64,000 nt of DNA from positions 1 to 64,000 of the forward strand of contig JAHQIW010000645.1 of assembly GCA_019055375.1 (NCBI GenBank). Direction: 5' to 3'. This document shows positions 1 to 10,594 of this stretch, in pieces (the first letter of the stretch is position 1; each line of letters opens with the position of its first letter). Position numbers and translations under genes: made by a program. Source of the stretch: Parelaphostrongylus tenuis (Eukaryota; Nematoda; Chromadorea; Rhabditida; Metastrongylidae). The notes below the pieces were generated by a model, which did no database searches, was not told the DNA's origin, and saw only the letters and a program-made list of their open reading frames with translations.

Positions 1-53
1 ATACTGGCCGCAAGCAATCGAGTGTACATCACTCTGTGTTTGGTGAGTTTTTC

Positions 54-235
54 ACTGGACAAAGAGTGTAAAACGTTCGCCGTCGCGAACTCTTGATGTG
101 GGGACTGGAGCTCTCTCAGAGATTAGCAAAAGACGAGAAAGGGTAACTGCCCGACTGAGAGATCGCAAGATTGAAACACGTTGGCTTTATAAGTCAGCCC
201 TGTTTGACAGACCACTGATATTTGTGGCTTAAATA
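54..235 (-). repeat. P1 foldback family, single arm
   Basis: Arm of a dispersed palindromic repeat. It holds the family signature in reverse: a GGGGACTGGAGC block, then AAAAGACGAGAAAGGG, CTGCCCGACTGA, and a GACAGACCACTG block near the end. The same blocks recur at 285-1062, 1178-1345, 49045-49445 and 55195-55700. The partner arm would lie to the left, outside the window. No coding capacity. Confidence 0.7.
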
Positions 236-284
236 TGATTGCAAGGCATATTATTAATCAAATAGCAATGGATATTTTCATTTT

Positions 285-1062
285 TATTTGAGCCCATAGG
301 TCATGTGGTCTGGTATAAGGCCCTTGCACAGCCCGTTACGCGTGTTTCGACCTTACAGTCTTGTCAGTCGGGCAGAACACGTCGTCTTTCAATCTTTCTA
401 GCCACTCCTCTGTGAGTGCTCCAGTCCCCACACTAAGAGGTGTCGGAGATGAACGCTTTACACTGCAAAACAAGTGAGAATATCACAGAACCCACAGTGT
501 CGTACATTCGATTGCTCTTTGAATGATATTTTTATCATATTATATGTTTATTTAAGATCACGCTCAAATTACAATAGATCTCTTTATTTTTATTTGAGCC
601 AACATGTCATGTGGTCTGGTAAAGGGCTCTTGTACAGCTTGATGCATGTGTTTCCACTTTACAGTCTCGTCAGGCAGGCAGAGTACGTCGTCAAATGTCG
701 CAATTTGAGCGTGGTCTCCTTAAAACATTCGAAATAAAGGTATAATATGATAAAAATACCAGCCAAAGAGCAATCGAATGTACAACACTGTGGGTTCGAT
801 AATATTCTCACTTCTCTTGCAGTGTAAAGCGTTTTTCTTCCATACCTCTTAGTGTAGGGACTGGAGTACTCACGGAGGATTGGCTAAAAAAAATTGAAAG
901 AAGAGGGGTTCTGCCCGACTGACGAGACTATCAAGATCGAAACAGTGTATCGGGCTGTACAAGAGCCCTTTACCAGATTACATAACATGTTGACTCAAAT
1001 AAAAACGAAATGATCTATCGAAATATGAGCGTGGTCTTAGCAAAATACTCGCAACTAAAGGT
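285..1062. repeat. P1 foldback element, composite palindrome
   Basis: Large inverted-repeat structure. The left arm (about 285-540) and right arm (about 745-1062) are reverse complements over most of their length; for example CATTCGATTGCTCTTT near 506 returns inverted near 763. The centre (545-745) is a smaller copy of the same family, with ends reading ATCATATTATA and TATAATATGAT. The outer ends share the block AGACCACGCTCAAATT. No transposase is encoded, so this is a non-autonomous foldback or MITE-like element with one copy nested in another. Confidence 0.7.
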
Positions 1063-1111
1063 ATGATATTTCTCATGTATTTAAGTTTTTTTTTTAAACT
1101 ATCGTCTATAT

Positions 1112-1174
1112 CATTGAGTGGTGAGCAAAAACACGGCCTCAGGCAGAAATCGAACCCGTTTTTCATCCTATCCA
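1112..1174 (-). repeat. SINE1 fragment (tRNA-derived)
   Basis: Reverse-strand fragment of the tRNA-like SINE seen complete at 4650-4810. It retains the downstream CACCACTCAAT motif, the T-arm/B-box region and part of the anticodon arm, and stops where P1 sequence begins at about 1178. Confidence 0.65.
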
Positions 1175-1177
1175 GGA

Positions 1178-1345
1178 ACGTTTGCTCTAAGGGAGTACAG
1201 CTCCCGAGAGAACTGACTATAAAATATCGAAAGACGACGGGTTCTGCCCCACTGATGAGTCTGCAAGAACGGAACACGTGTATCGGGTTGTACAAGAGCG
1301 CTTACCAGACCACATGACAAGTTGGCTTGAATAATAATGAAAAAA
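1178..1345 (-). repeat. P1 foldback family, single arm
   Basis: Arm matching the right half of the 285-1062 palindrome: CGACGGGTTCTGCCC, then CACGTGTATCGGG, then CAGACCACATGACA. It directly abuts the SINE1 fragment, so one of the two was truncated by a rearrangement. Confidence 0.65.
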
Positions 1346-1984
1346 TGCAATAGTCAAACGTATGCTATTCACCGAGATGAAGTATTTCTCCAGCTATGGA
1401 AAGACTACAAAAACGTGGATGAAAAATGCAGAAACGAAGTTATATAACAGCTGGAAATATGTTTCCTTTCACAACAATGTGCTTTTCCTGTCAAAACATA
1501 AATAATTATTTAATGTATGGGTATTCCCTTGAATATAAAACCTTTTATGGAAGCCTTTTCTGCAATATTTCTTTATTTAGTCGCAAAAATATTTCTCCAG
1601 TACCTCATATTACCCAACAAATTCCCATATTTCCATTGCATGGTGTGATAAAAAAGGCTCTCTCCGCCGCCGCGGCGTGCAGTCTAAGCTAATAACACCT
1701 CAGATCGCTGTCAACTTGTTAAACCTCCTGCTCCCATCATTGATCACAGCAGGTCGTCTTCAATCGTCAAGATCATGACGCTCACCTCGACCACTAAAGT
1801 CTAGAATTCTATAGTACAAAACTCATAAGTTACGCTTGTTCAACAATCTCAAACTCAAATCAACTGACACTACAAAGAATTCTCCCATTTCATGTCTAGT
1901 TCAAAATTGTTTCTAATAAAGGGCTCATTTCGAGCTATCCGAAGTTATTAAGAAAGCGATCTTCTTCATTGGACAAGAACTTTC
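1346..1984. other. No recognisable gene
   Basis: A-T-rich sequence with short open frames only. No family motif, splice-bounded exon or repeat signature recognised. Confidence 0.5.
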
Positions 1985-2100
1985 ATAAGAGTGTTAGTAA
2001 TCGTTCGGAAGCTTAAATCTCTGGCTACTGCGCTAAGTGCTCCCTTTATGGCAGAATTTTTGTCATAAATCTGTAGTACTCAGGATAAAATTATGTTTCA
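1985..2100 (-). repeat. R1 dispersed repeat, fragment
   Basis: Reverse-orientation fragment of repeat R1, recognised by AGCCAGAGATTTAAGCTT (reading the minus strand), which is matched by AGCCAGAGGTTTAAGCTT at 2578-2595. It forms a loose inverted pair with the copy at 2255-2605. Confidence 0.5.
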
Positions 2101-2254
2101 CATCCGCAGCGCACTTAAACAGTTGCTTCGCAGGCAGAGCGAAAAGCATATGAGCATGTAGAGGATTTAGAGTACCATTAGAGTTGTATATTTCATCGGT
2201 AGTTTCTTTGGAAGCGGAAAAAATTTTAGTCAAACATCAAGAGTTGCTCTCCAC

Positions 2255-2605
2255 ATGTGACGTTCCAACGCATTTCGATCGAGCTATTGGTCGCGGAGCG
2301 CCAAGTCGAATCTACGGCCACCAGAAACCAGACCGTACTTTGGCCGATAAACAAACGTACCGAATATGTGAAACGCGATGATATTCTGTCGTGAAAGGTC
2401 TTTCGAGAAAATAAGCAAAGCGTTGGGATCAAGGAAGCTTACGCGATTGAATAGTTACTTATAGCTTGTGATAAGAGTCTCGTGAAATGAGATATGCCTG
2501 TGTGTAAACATAAATCTTTCCTTTCTGCTGCAGCGTTAGAGTACCGCTTTCTCAAAAACCGATACGTAGCGCAATAGCCAGAGGTTTAAGCTTGTGAATA
2601 TTTAC
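2255..2605 (+). repeat. R1 dispersed repeat
   Basis: Resembles the reverse complement of 23970-24272 in the same order of blocks: an ATCTACGGCCACCAGAAACC block (2311-2330), then a GCGATTGAATAGTTACT block (about 2448), then the AGCCAGAGGTTTAAGCTT block. No protein recognised. The unit flanks the Tc1/mariner relic that follows, and a partial direct copy lies on its other side at 3945-4110. Confidence 0.5.
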
Positions 2606-2849
2606 CTAAAGGGCAATGAAAAGTCTTTATGCAGAATGAGGGGTCGTTTCATTATTTTTCTCCAGATAACTAAAAAGGACTCAATAATAGAACAATATAC
2701 AACATGGCAGCAAAGTTACCACCCTCGAATGCAAGAAGTGAAATTGAATAATTGTAATCGCAAATCCCCTAATCAATGTGACACGTTATTAGTAGGAATA
2801 TACCAATCGATTATTCCTGAACCTCGCTATTTAATTATTTATTTACCCA

Positions 2850-3875
2850 TTCTGAGTGATGCTAAAGTTACGGATTGCAAAAAAAAAACCATCGCAGCAG
2901 TTGAGTTGTACAAGACGGGAATGAAAACGGCCGACATTGCTACAATACACTCGTTTTGAGCCAGGAAGTGTCTACAGAACCGTGAAAACATTTTAAGGGC
3001 TGGAGGAACTGAGCCATCTTCGAAAAGGTCGCACAACCACTTGGTCTATTCCGGGAAACATCAAAAGATCTTCCACCGAGTTCAACGAAATCCGAAGCGT
3101 TCGATGCGCAAAATGGCAAGTAAGCTCGGGATCAGCCAGTGCAACAGTGTCAAAAAAAAGATGTGAAGATGTGCAGCTACAAGATCTCCTGTGTTTACTT
3201 TCTCGACGAAAATCGACGGAAAGATGGAACAAGGGGCTTTTAAAGATGTACCGTTTAATTTACTTGATCGCTTGTGCTCATTCATCAAATGTGCTTTTCA
3301 CGAATGACAAGATATGCAAGGTCGAAATGATCTACAAACGCCAGAATCAAAGTCAACTTCTCAAAAAGAGTCGACAGAAGTCTACAGTAGCAAATACATG
3401 GAGCAAGTCATTCACTGGCTTCTAATGACCTGGGGCAACATTTGCGCCGCCTAAAAAACGCCGTTGGTCTTCATCAACAAATACGTCAAACCAATGCTGA
3501 CAACTACCAGTAGCAAGTTATACGGAATCTACAGGAGCCTGGGAGTGCTCAATACTTTGGCGCCGACGAATTTGCGCTTTAGCATGACGGGGCTGCTGCG
3601 CATTGATCCCGCTCAACAATTGCCATTTGTCAAAAGCTGTTTCTAGACCCGTCTGAAGCAGAGACATTTGGTGTCAAAGTCTCCGAACATTATTTTGTTA
3701 GACTGCTTCTTCGCCCATACTGGAGGAAAATTTCTGAGCTACTCGCTACACTAGTGTAGAGGCGCTTAAAACGGCTTTGACACGCGCTTGAGGCGAAATC
3801 GGTGAAAACGTGCGTGAACATCATTCAAACTTTTCACCGGCGATTTCAAAAACGTATTGGGGCCAAATGTAACTC
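2850..3875 (+). pseudogene. Tc1/mariner-superfamily transposase relic
   Basis: Decayed DDE transposase, which in intact elements excises and reinserts the DNA at TA sites. Recognisable pieces run in the right order across several frames. An N-terminal helix-turn-helix region contains ELYKTGMKTADIA (about 2903-2941). Next comes the basic linker RNPKRSMRKMASKLGIS (3088-3138). Middle pieces follow, with KTPLVFINKYVK (about 3459-3494) where the family normally has TPLVFVDEGVK. The C-terminal WSILEEKISELLA-type block and a final KRIGAKC end near 3870. Numerous stops and frameshifts show it is inactive. The much more decayed copy at 48040-48790 is the same family. Confidence 0.8.
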
Positions 3876-3944
3876 TCGGCCTTATTTTCGCTTCTATGCT
3901 GCAATGAGATGGACGTCCTCAGGAAATAAGCACAGAATCGAAAT

Positions 3945-4110
3945 CATCGAACTTACGCTATTGAATAATTACTAGTAGTGTAAAGAAAGAGCTCTGTCTG
4001 GTGAGGTTCAAAGCACAATTTTTTTTCTTTCTCCAGCAGCGCTATTAAAAAGCTTTTTGAAAAGCAAACACTTTTCTGAGTTGTTTGAGACTTGTCCCAT
4101 CGAAACGGTA
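3945..4110 (+). repeat. R1 dispersed repeat, partial
   Basis: Similar to 2448-2565 in direct orientation (GCTATTGAATAATTACT versus GCGATTGAATAGTTACT, then a CTTTCTCCAGCAGCG-like block). With 2255-2605 it brackets the Tc1/mariner relic. Confidence 0.45.
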
Positions 4111-4467
4111 CCATCAATTTAAGGAAGTTCAGCAAAATATAGCGTAAGTTCATATAAACTAAGAAATATAGCGCGAAAAGAAAAAATGTGTGGTAGAGTG
4201 AACCATTTATTTTTATTATGTCTGTTTTTAATCTTGCATCGCTGTTAAGGGTTTTTTGGAAAGCCAGCCAATTTATGTTTTTGCTAGAAATTTAAACTTT
4301 CGAATGATTGCTGAAAATCCTATAAAAACTTCTTGTCCGGTGAGTGAGGTCGAATAATTGATTGCCCCCGTCAAACAGAAAAGTACCAAAAAGAGCAATT
4401 GTGAGACGAAAGAGAATTGAGTGGAGAATAAAAACACGGTAACAAAAACACGGTAACACGGTATATT

Positions 4468-4518
4468 AGAACATGATAACACTGCGAAAAAAGCAGTGAA
4501 AATACTGTAATTTCGAAG
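4468..4518. repeat. 51-bp direct repeat, left copy
   Basis: Identical over 51 bp to 4760-4810, including a CACTGC...GCAGTG hairpin with an A-rich loop. The right copy is the 3' body of SINE1, so this left copy is probably an older SINE1 body next to which the second copy landed. Confidence 0.9.
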
Positions 4519-4649
4519 TATTAGTAATTAAAATAGCTATCAGCTCAACTGGGTTTATAAAGCGAAATCGCATACCCGACCAAACCTGTCAAAGGTTGGT
4601 GGCTGATAGCTAACATTGAGATGTAGAAGAATGAGTGGTCGGGAAATGT

Positions 4650-4810
4650 GCCTCAGTGGTGTAGTGGTAGAGCACGCGTCCCCGGATAGGATGAAACGTG
4701 GGTTCGATTCCCGCCTGAGGCCGTGTTTTTGTACACCACTCAATTCTCTAAGTTATATAAGAACATGATAACACTGCGAAAAAAGCAGTGAAAATACTGT
4801 AATTTCGAAG
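4650..4810 (+). mobile_element. SINE1, tRNA-derived SINE (best copy)
   Basis: The first 72 nt (4650-4721) fold as a tRNA cloverleaf: a perfect 7-bp acceptor stem (GCCTCAG/CTGAGGC), a D arm containing the A-box-like TGGTGTAGTGG, a 5-bp anticodon stem with loop CCGGATA, a 4-nt variable loop, and a T arm containing the B box GGTTCGATTCC. Position 33 is C instead of the near-universal U, there is no long 3' intergenic break, and the same downstream sequence (CACCACTCAATTCTCTAAG and a CACTGC hairpin) follows several other copies here. It is therefore read as a SINE transcribed by RNA polymerase III and not as a working tRNA gene. Other copies: 1112, 16981, 28204, 45205, 45343. Confidence 0.75.
4760..4810. 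repeat. 51-bp direct repeat, right copy
   Basis: Exact second copy of 4468-4518; forms the 3' end of the SINE1 at 4650. Confidence 0.9.
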
Positions 4811-5017
4811 ACGAAAGAGATTTTAAAAAATCACCCTTATGCCACCTTAGTGTGCTATCCAATAGAGTGTTTTTTTGATGAGTTAGCACGAGGTTGTTTA
4901 CAGCCAGATATAATGAAGCCACTCGAGAGCCTGGAAAGGTGAAACTGACATGTAAGCCATTCAGACAAACATTTTCATAATCAGAACAGAAATATTTGAT
5001 AAATGTATCTTCAAATC

Positions 5018-5161
5018 TCTGCTCAGCTTTGATGCTCGCAAAGCCCTAGAGCGAGGAGGACCCTCTGGGCTACTTTTGCACGAGACAGAGACAAATGGAA
5101 GTGTTGCTTTTACACGTTCATGTCACTCGACGATCAACGGGACGACAGGTGATACAGGTAG
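5018..5161 (+). mobile_element. RTE-A, very short 5'-truncated copy
   Basis: Contains only the last ~140 bp of RTE-A: CCTAGAGCGAGGAGGACCC, then the CGATCAACGGGACGACAGG block and the terminal GGTGATACAGGT repeat tail, as at the ends of the copies at 9051-10012 and 29364-32712. It is flanked by the 10-bp direct repeat TCTTCAAATC (5008-5017 and 5162-5171). A TSD with severe 5' truncation is the expected product of target-primed reverse transcription that stopped early. Confidence 0.85.
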
Positions 5162-5554
5162 TCTTCAAATCACGATGTAAACAACTTCGTTCAAATACTC
5201 ACCGTATTACTCTTTGCGAGTGGCCTGAAAGATACTGAAGACCGCCCGCACCGTGGTCTACATGGACGATAAGTGTGCTTCACTCAGATCAAAAATTCGA
5301 TCAGTGATATGACGCGGTATCAAACGTGATAACGTATAACACGTTATTGGACTTAATTTCATGTTTACTTTGCATGTCAGAGCTAAATTAAACAGATTTT
5401 ACTATGATTGTAAAGTGACACATTATGTTCATTGTATGATCACTGTACATATGCAGAGATGTGGCCAAGTGGTCAGTGATGGTTGGCGCGGGATTAATCT
5501 CTCCTCTCCACCAATAATAGCATCCCGCAAATCAAAATCAATGAACGTATTCTG

Positions 5555-6515
5555 GCCGTTACTCTACTATAGATCTCTACTATAGGTACATAAATGATTC
5601 CTTTGTGGTCTGGTCAACACAAGAGAAGATGAGCAAATGCTTTGAGATGTTAAATAGTCAGCAAGAGCGCATAAAGTTCACCCGTGAGAAACCTAAATCA
5701 AATTGGTTGCCAGTATTAAACGTTCAAATCAACCTACCTAAGAACTCCTACAACACAAAATGGCACCGCAAGTCAAGCAACAAAAACATTTAGATGCATT
5801 ACCTATCTTCTCATCCGTCGCACACAAAATGCACACTTGTGAAAAACGTGTTACGAACAGTTGTTAGAGTGTGAACAGGAAAAAAAAACACGAGATAGAG
5901 TCCCTAAGCTTGGTGCGAAAAATAGCCATCTCAAATGGCTACAACACAGTAGGAGCTCCTCAGGTTAGGATTAGGGGAAATTCAGCACAACTAGACAGAA
6001 GGCCTGGCAAAGATGAAGTTTCATTTATCCTGCCCTCTATCTCTAACCAAGTAAGCTGCTCAAAATGAGCAGGTCTAGATAGTTTGGTAGCAGTAGTTGA
6101 GATACCACCGAATACACTAAAGAGACAATTAGTCCGCAACAGACTGTATGAGTCTCTGCGAAACGAAAGACTGCAGTGTTGGCCCAAACGGCAGAGACAG
6201 CGATTGCATGAGATCTGGTTCATTTACCTAATCTCTTACGACGCATGCGGAGAGGAATACATTGGCAAAACGGGTGGACCACTCTGCATCTGCGTAAAAG
6301 AGCACTCAGCTGGGAATTGTAAATCCGACCCAAAAATCTCACTAGGCCTGCATAAGGAACAAGAGCATAAAGGGGTAGATTTGACGTTAGATTCACAGTC
6401 CTTGTACAGGAATCAAAAACATGCGCGCGTAAAACTTTGGAAGCCTTTTGGATACATAGTAACGGCCGAAAAATAGACCGCACGGAGGAATGTCTTGCAA
6501 AAACGCAATAGATAG
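5555..6515 (+). pseudogene. Penelope-like element: RT C-terminus plus GIY-YIG endonuclease
   Basis: Fragment of a Penelope-like retroelement ORF, in which a reverse transcriptase is followed by a GIY-YIG endonuclease. At about 5582 the RT palm block reads YRYINDSFVV, so the family YIDD active-site motif is altered to YIND. It is followed by CFEMLNSQQERIKFTREKP (about 5638-5694), NWLPVLNVQINL and the RKSSNKNI block. A linker with RKIAISNGY follows (about 5917). The GIY-YIG part (about 6220-6300) has YLISYDACGEEYIGKTGGPL, then an EH pair, with the first Cys of the usual C-x2-C replaced by Tyr. Stops separate the blocks near 5792 and 6068, so it is not functional. A related fragment on the minus strand is at 57575-58156. 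Confidence 0.85.
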
Positions 6516-6745
6516 TTGAAGACGGCGCTTGGGTCGCACTGCGAGCCTTGAAATTATGAGATATTGTCTTATCGCGTCACTGGGGTATACAGTCCACAGC
6601 AATCCTAAAGTTATAGATGTTGTACTGTACACGCTAACGTTTGCCTTACAAGGTCAAGTCAGATTAGATAGCAAATCTATGGTTATCATATTTCCAATAC
6701 GCGAATGTTTGCATTAGGCAGTTCAGTTTAGACCGTAGTGAAGCG
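6516..6745 (+). repeat. U1 unclassified repeat
   Basis: Similar in direct orientation to 56345-56560: GAAGACGGCGCTTGGGTCGC versus GAAAACGGCGTTCGAGTCGC, then a shared ATTGTCTTATCGCGTCACTG / GTTGTCTATCGCGCCACTG block and a shared CGAATGTTTGCATTA end. No coding potential recognised. Confidence 0.6.
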
Positions 6746-8935
6746 GCACTCTACATGCATTCCTTTACGGACATGAGGGCCATTATGAGCCTCAGCTGGT
6801 CGCTCCGTTCGGAAGGTTGCGAAAACCTAAGCGTGCTCTAATACAAATTCGAGGTGATTAAATTTTCAAAGAAAAACTTCGATTAAAGAATGATTAAATA
6901 TCATTGATAAGACTCCAGTATAAACAATTTGACCGGAATACCGTTGATGCTTCCCAAAAGTTTTCCTTTTTCAAAGGAAAAGCCATATCTTTGCGAAAAG
7001 GAACGTAATTTCAGCCGTTTTAAACATTATCCTATACCTTCATGATGTCTTTGTAGTCTGTCGATAGCTTTCAAAGCTTCGATTTTTATAGTAAGCTTGT
7101 TGTATGGAAGGATTTTCATGTTACGTTATACTAATAAGTAGGAGATAACGTTTCGCAATCGCAGTCCATTTTTGCTCATTCATGGCGGGTTTTTTGGGTT
7201 GTATAGCTTAGCAAGGAGACATGCTCGATCAGTATTCTATGTCATTCGAGCAGGAGACGAAAAACGAATTGATTACTAGAAGTACTGGGATCCGCGTAAT
7301 GAAAATTTTGATGTCGGGTTGTGTAAATGTTCAGAAATTGTAATTATCACTAGATATAAATTCTCGTTAGCTTTTCTAGCCAGAAAATTGAAATAACTTT
7401 GAAAGAGCTCTTGTAAACGTATCTGTAAAAAAATTACGTCCAATTGCCTTGAAATCCTTACTTTTGAAAAAAAATTCTGTTGCATGCAATCGCATTTCAA
7501 GGATTGCGATCATGATCCTTTTGCATTTTTCTAGAAAAGACCTATTCTACCACAATTTCAGTACATATTCGATAGCTGAAATCCTAGATCTAAACGGTGT
7601 ATTGGATTTTTAGGATGGTTCATCTTTTACGCTGCCACAGTGGAAATGAATTCTGATTTACATTTGAGGATTACCCCTGAGGAAGTTTTTCTTCAAGCAA
7701 CCAACTACCATTGGATAGCTCAAATCTCGGCAATCTTTTACACGTGGTGATTTTTGGAGAGTATTCTTTAGAACGCTGTAACAGTCAATAAAAGAATGGG
7801 TTTCTCACTCTAGAGGGCTGGATTTGTGACATCGGCTCCAAGTCGCCGCGCTTGTTGCAACAGATCGATTAACTGAGAAACAAATCTTCTTTTGACTACT
7901 AGAGTATAACAGGGAGTTCTTTCCAAGAGCAACGTTACTGTGGGAATCGTCGAGAGACAAGATATCGAACGATTATCGAAGGTCTAGCGGAGAAGCTTTG
8001 TTCAGATAGACATGCTCTAATGTGAAAGATGTTTTCATTTTTACTGTTAGAATGCATCAAGGCTGCCATTCTGAAAATAAAGTAGATCCTTGACTTTGCC
8101 CAAATTTTGCCAGTCGAATGGCTCTTAAAACTCTGGGAAAAATGAGGAAACGCGCTCTCTCCAAGAGGTCAAAGAGTATGCGGGCATTGAAAGTGATCCA
8201 CACTTGCGAAATCTATTGCCCTATCTAAAAATATTAATTATTTATCAAAAAACTCTATACGGCGAGAATTGCTTAGATGTGAAATAAAATCTTATTCTGA
8301 TTGTTACAGAGCAAGAAGCACGTCATTCAAAAAACAAAAGGCGCCGTTCAACTTCACTTGGTTATAGCTATCGAATGATTGCCAAGAAGTTTCACAGAAG
8401 CAAAAAGTATGATTTCACCTCAAACTGAGTGGAGATAACGAATACGAACCGCTATCCCCTCCACTTTTTCGCATACCGTAGCTATGAATAAGGAATTCTA
8501 ACATAATTAAGCATTTATGTGGGAAATGGAATCTGAAGTGTACTAATAGTAAAGAAACTATTGAGAGTTATCGATAAAGTTCTATCGCGCAACAAGCACT
8601 ATTATGTTTGATGAGTCATTCATTGTTTTGCATTTTGACCAGTACGTTTGTGTATTAGCAATAGGGTACTAGAAGACTTAGAAGATGAAATCGATTGAAT
8701 TATGGGTTAGTTTAGGAAAATTATCATTGAAATGTTCGATAAAGGTTGCCAATATAGCCTTTTCATTAATATCTGATTTATCCTTTGAAAGTGTCGACTA
8801 TAAATGAAGGAGTTACGTTATTTATATGAAAAATTACCTTACTGTAGTCTATTCTATCATGGTTGACCATTTACCGGTACTAAGTACCATTTACTGACAA
8901 AAAGTATAACTGTCATTAAAAACTACCACATTAGC
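6746..8935. other. No recognisable gene
   Basis: About 2.2 kb of A-T-rich sequence with only short frames in both strands; no domain motif, tRNA or repeat signature recognised. CTATCGAATGATTGCC at about 8368 resembles a piece of R1 but is too short to call. Confidence 0.5.
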
Positions 8936-8995
8936 ATTAGAGCACGCACCGGCGGCCTGTCTTCGAATCGCCCGCCAGCCGAAAATGGCGCCAAA

Positions 8996-8998
<3 letters not shown>

Positions 8999-9043
<45 letters not shown>

Positions 9044-9050
9044 TATATAT
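8999..9050. repeat. TA microsatellite
   Basis: Nearly pure (TA)n tract immediately upstream of the RTE-A fragment. Confidence 0.95.
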
Positions 9051-10012
9051 ACAATTTCGGGCGATACAATCTCGCCAAAACTATTCACTGCCATCCTACA
9101 AAACGTCATGCGAACATTAGAACTGGACGATATGGGAGTGAAAATTGGCAGTCGGCAATTAAACCATCTTCGCTTTGCTGACGATATCGTTCTCAAAACA
9201 CCAAACATCAGCCAAGCCGAACGAATGTTGACCGATTTCGATAACGCCTGTGGAAAGATCGGTCTTCAACTAAATCTAACGAAAACGATGTTCATGAGGA
9301 ACGGATGGGTTTCAAATGCCTCATTCACGCTCAACGGAGCGACAATCTCTGAATGCTCCAGTTACGTCTATCTAAGTCGTGAAATCAACATGATGAAAGA
9401 CCTAGCTTCAGAGTTGAGCAGTAGGAAACGAGCGGCTTGAGAAAGTTTAAAAGCATCGAAGATGTAGTGAAGAGGACAAAGAACATCCGACTCCGTGTCC
9501 ACATTTTCGACTCGACAATTATCCCTGCCCTAACGTATGCAGCAGAAGCGTGGTCGCTACGTAAGCAGGATGAAAGATCACTTGGCGTTATTGAGCACGC
9601 AGTCGAAAGGTCGATGCTAGGAGTATCCCGTATCTCGCAAATCAGGGAAAGGATCCAAAGTTCCGACCTACGCCAACGATCGAAAATCAGAGACGCCGTT
9701 CTACACGCAAAGATATCGAAAATAAAGTGGGCCGGACACGTGATGAGCTTCAACGACAACCGATGGACGAGAGCCGTTACCGACTGGATTCCTCGGGACG
9801 TCAAGCGCTCTAAAGGAAGACCACTGACCCGTTGGTCCGATTTCTTCACGAAAGCGATAGAAGAAAGATGTGATGCTCAGCGAATCCCTAGAGCGGGAAG
9901 GACCCACTGGGCTATTCTTGCACGCGATAGGGAAAAATGGATGTGTTGCTGACACCCGCTCGAGTCACTCTATGATCAACGGGACGGCAGGTGATACGAC
10001 AGGTGACAGGTG
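9051..10012 (+). mobile_element. RTE-A, 5'-truncated copy (RT and C-terminus)
   Basis: C-terminal part of the RTE-A polyprotein. It starts inside the RT domain at GDTISPKLFTA, with the intact catalytic motif FADDIVL near 9175 and the family block NLTKTMFMRNGWVSNA. At about 9437 a TGA plus a 1-bp loss replaces the AAW-GTFKS junction of other copies, splitting it into two frames (8985-9440 and 9437-9952). The second frame carries SIEDVV, LTYAAEAWSLR and the C-terminal WAGHVM...NRWTRAV motif. The 3' end is the GGTGATAC repeat tail. The element is disabled but little diverged, so the insertion is relatively young. Confidence 0.9.
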
Positions 10013-10200
10013 ATATATATATATACACATGATATATATAACATATATATAACAATATAATATAATATAATATATATAATATATATAACATAATGTAATA
10101 TATAACAATATAATATAGTATATATGACAGGTGATATATATATATATATATATATATGTACATATGCCCGTATATCTATGTGAATATATATATATATAAG
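10013..10200. repeat. TA-rich microsatellite with embedded RTE-A tail units
   Basis: Imperfect TA/TATAA tract running from the RTE-A tail, with a further tail unit (GACAGGTGATATAT) at about 10125. The open frames here are only microsatellite translations. Confidence 0.9.
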
Positions 10201-10594
10201 CATATATGTATAGTTAAATTTCGCGCTTTGTCGGTAATCGAGTTGACTCTCGCTGAGGTTCTGAGGTAGTCGGGCCAAGGCATTCGTATCTGGATCAGTG
10301 AAGGCGCAGTTTTCCAAGACAAATCTGGCATAAAGATTCCAGTTTCAGAGGGGAGCAGGCCTGCAGAGTTTGCTGCAGAAATGTTCCAGCATTATGCTTA
10401 TGGTGATTGGCGTTGTTATCACCGTGCCGATTGCCGTTACTCATAGTAATATCGATAGAATATTCGAAGTACTAGAGTAGGTTCCTTCGTTGAAATGAAT
10501 AAATTAATAGAATAGTAGTATACCCCCTTTATGACATTCAAAGGGATGACGTGTTTTCAACGTGATATGGCCGTGAGTCAAAGTCACCTCAAGG

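Noticed and set aside
4650..4721. Functional tRNA gene
   Set aside because: The cloverleaf is good, but the anticodon loop has C at position 33 and the same flanking sequence accompanies several degenerate copies, which is SINE behaviour.
5462..5472. Another tRNA-derived head (TGGCCAAGTGG matches the A box)
   Set aside because: No B box at the expected distance and no cloverleaf.
8985..9440. Single 151-codon open frame starting upstream of the TA tract
   Set aside because: The first third translates the TA microsatellite as alternating Ile-Tyr; only the part from 9051 is RTE-A coding sequence. The ATG at 8985 is not a real start.
10013..10200. Open frames of 83 and 113 codons on the minus strand
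   Set aside because: Low-complexity translation of the TA tract.
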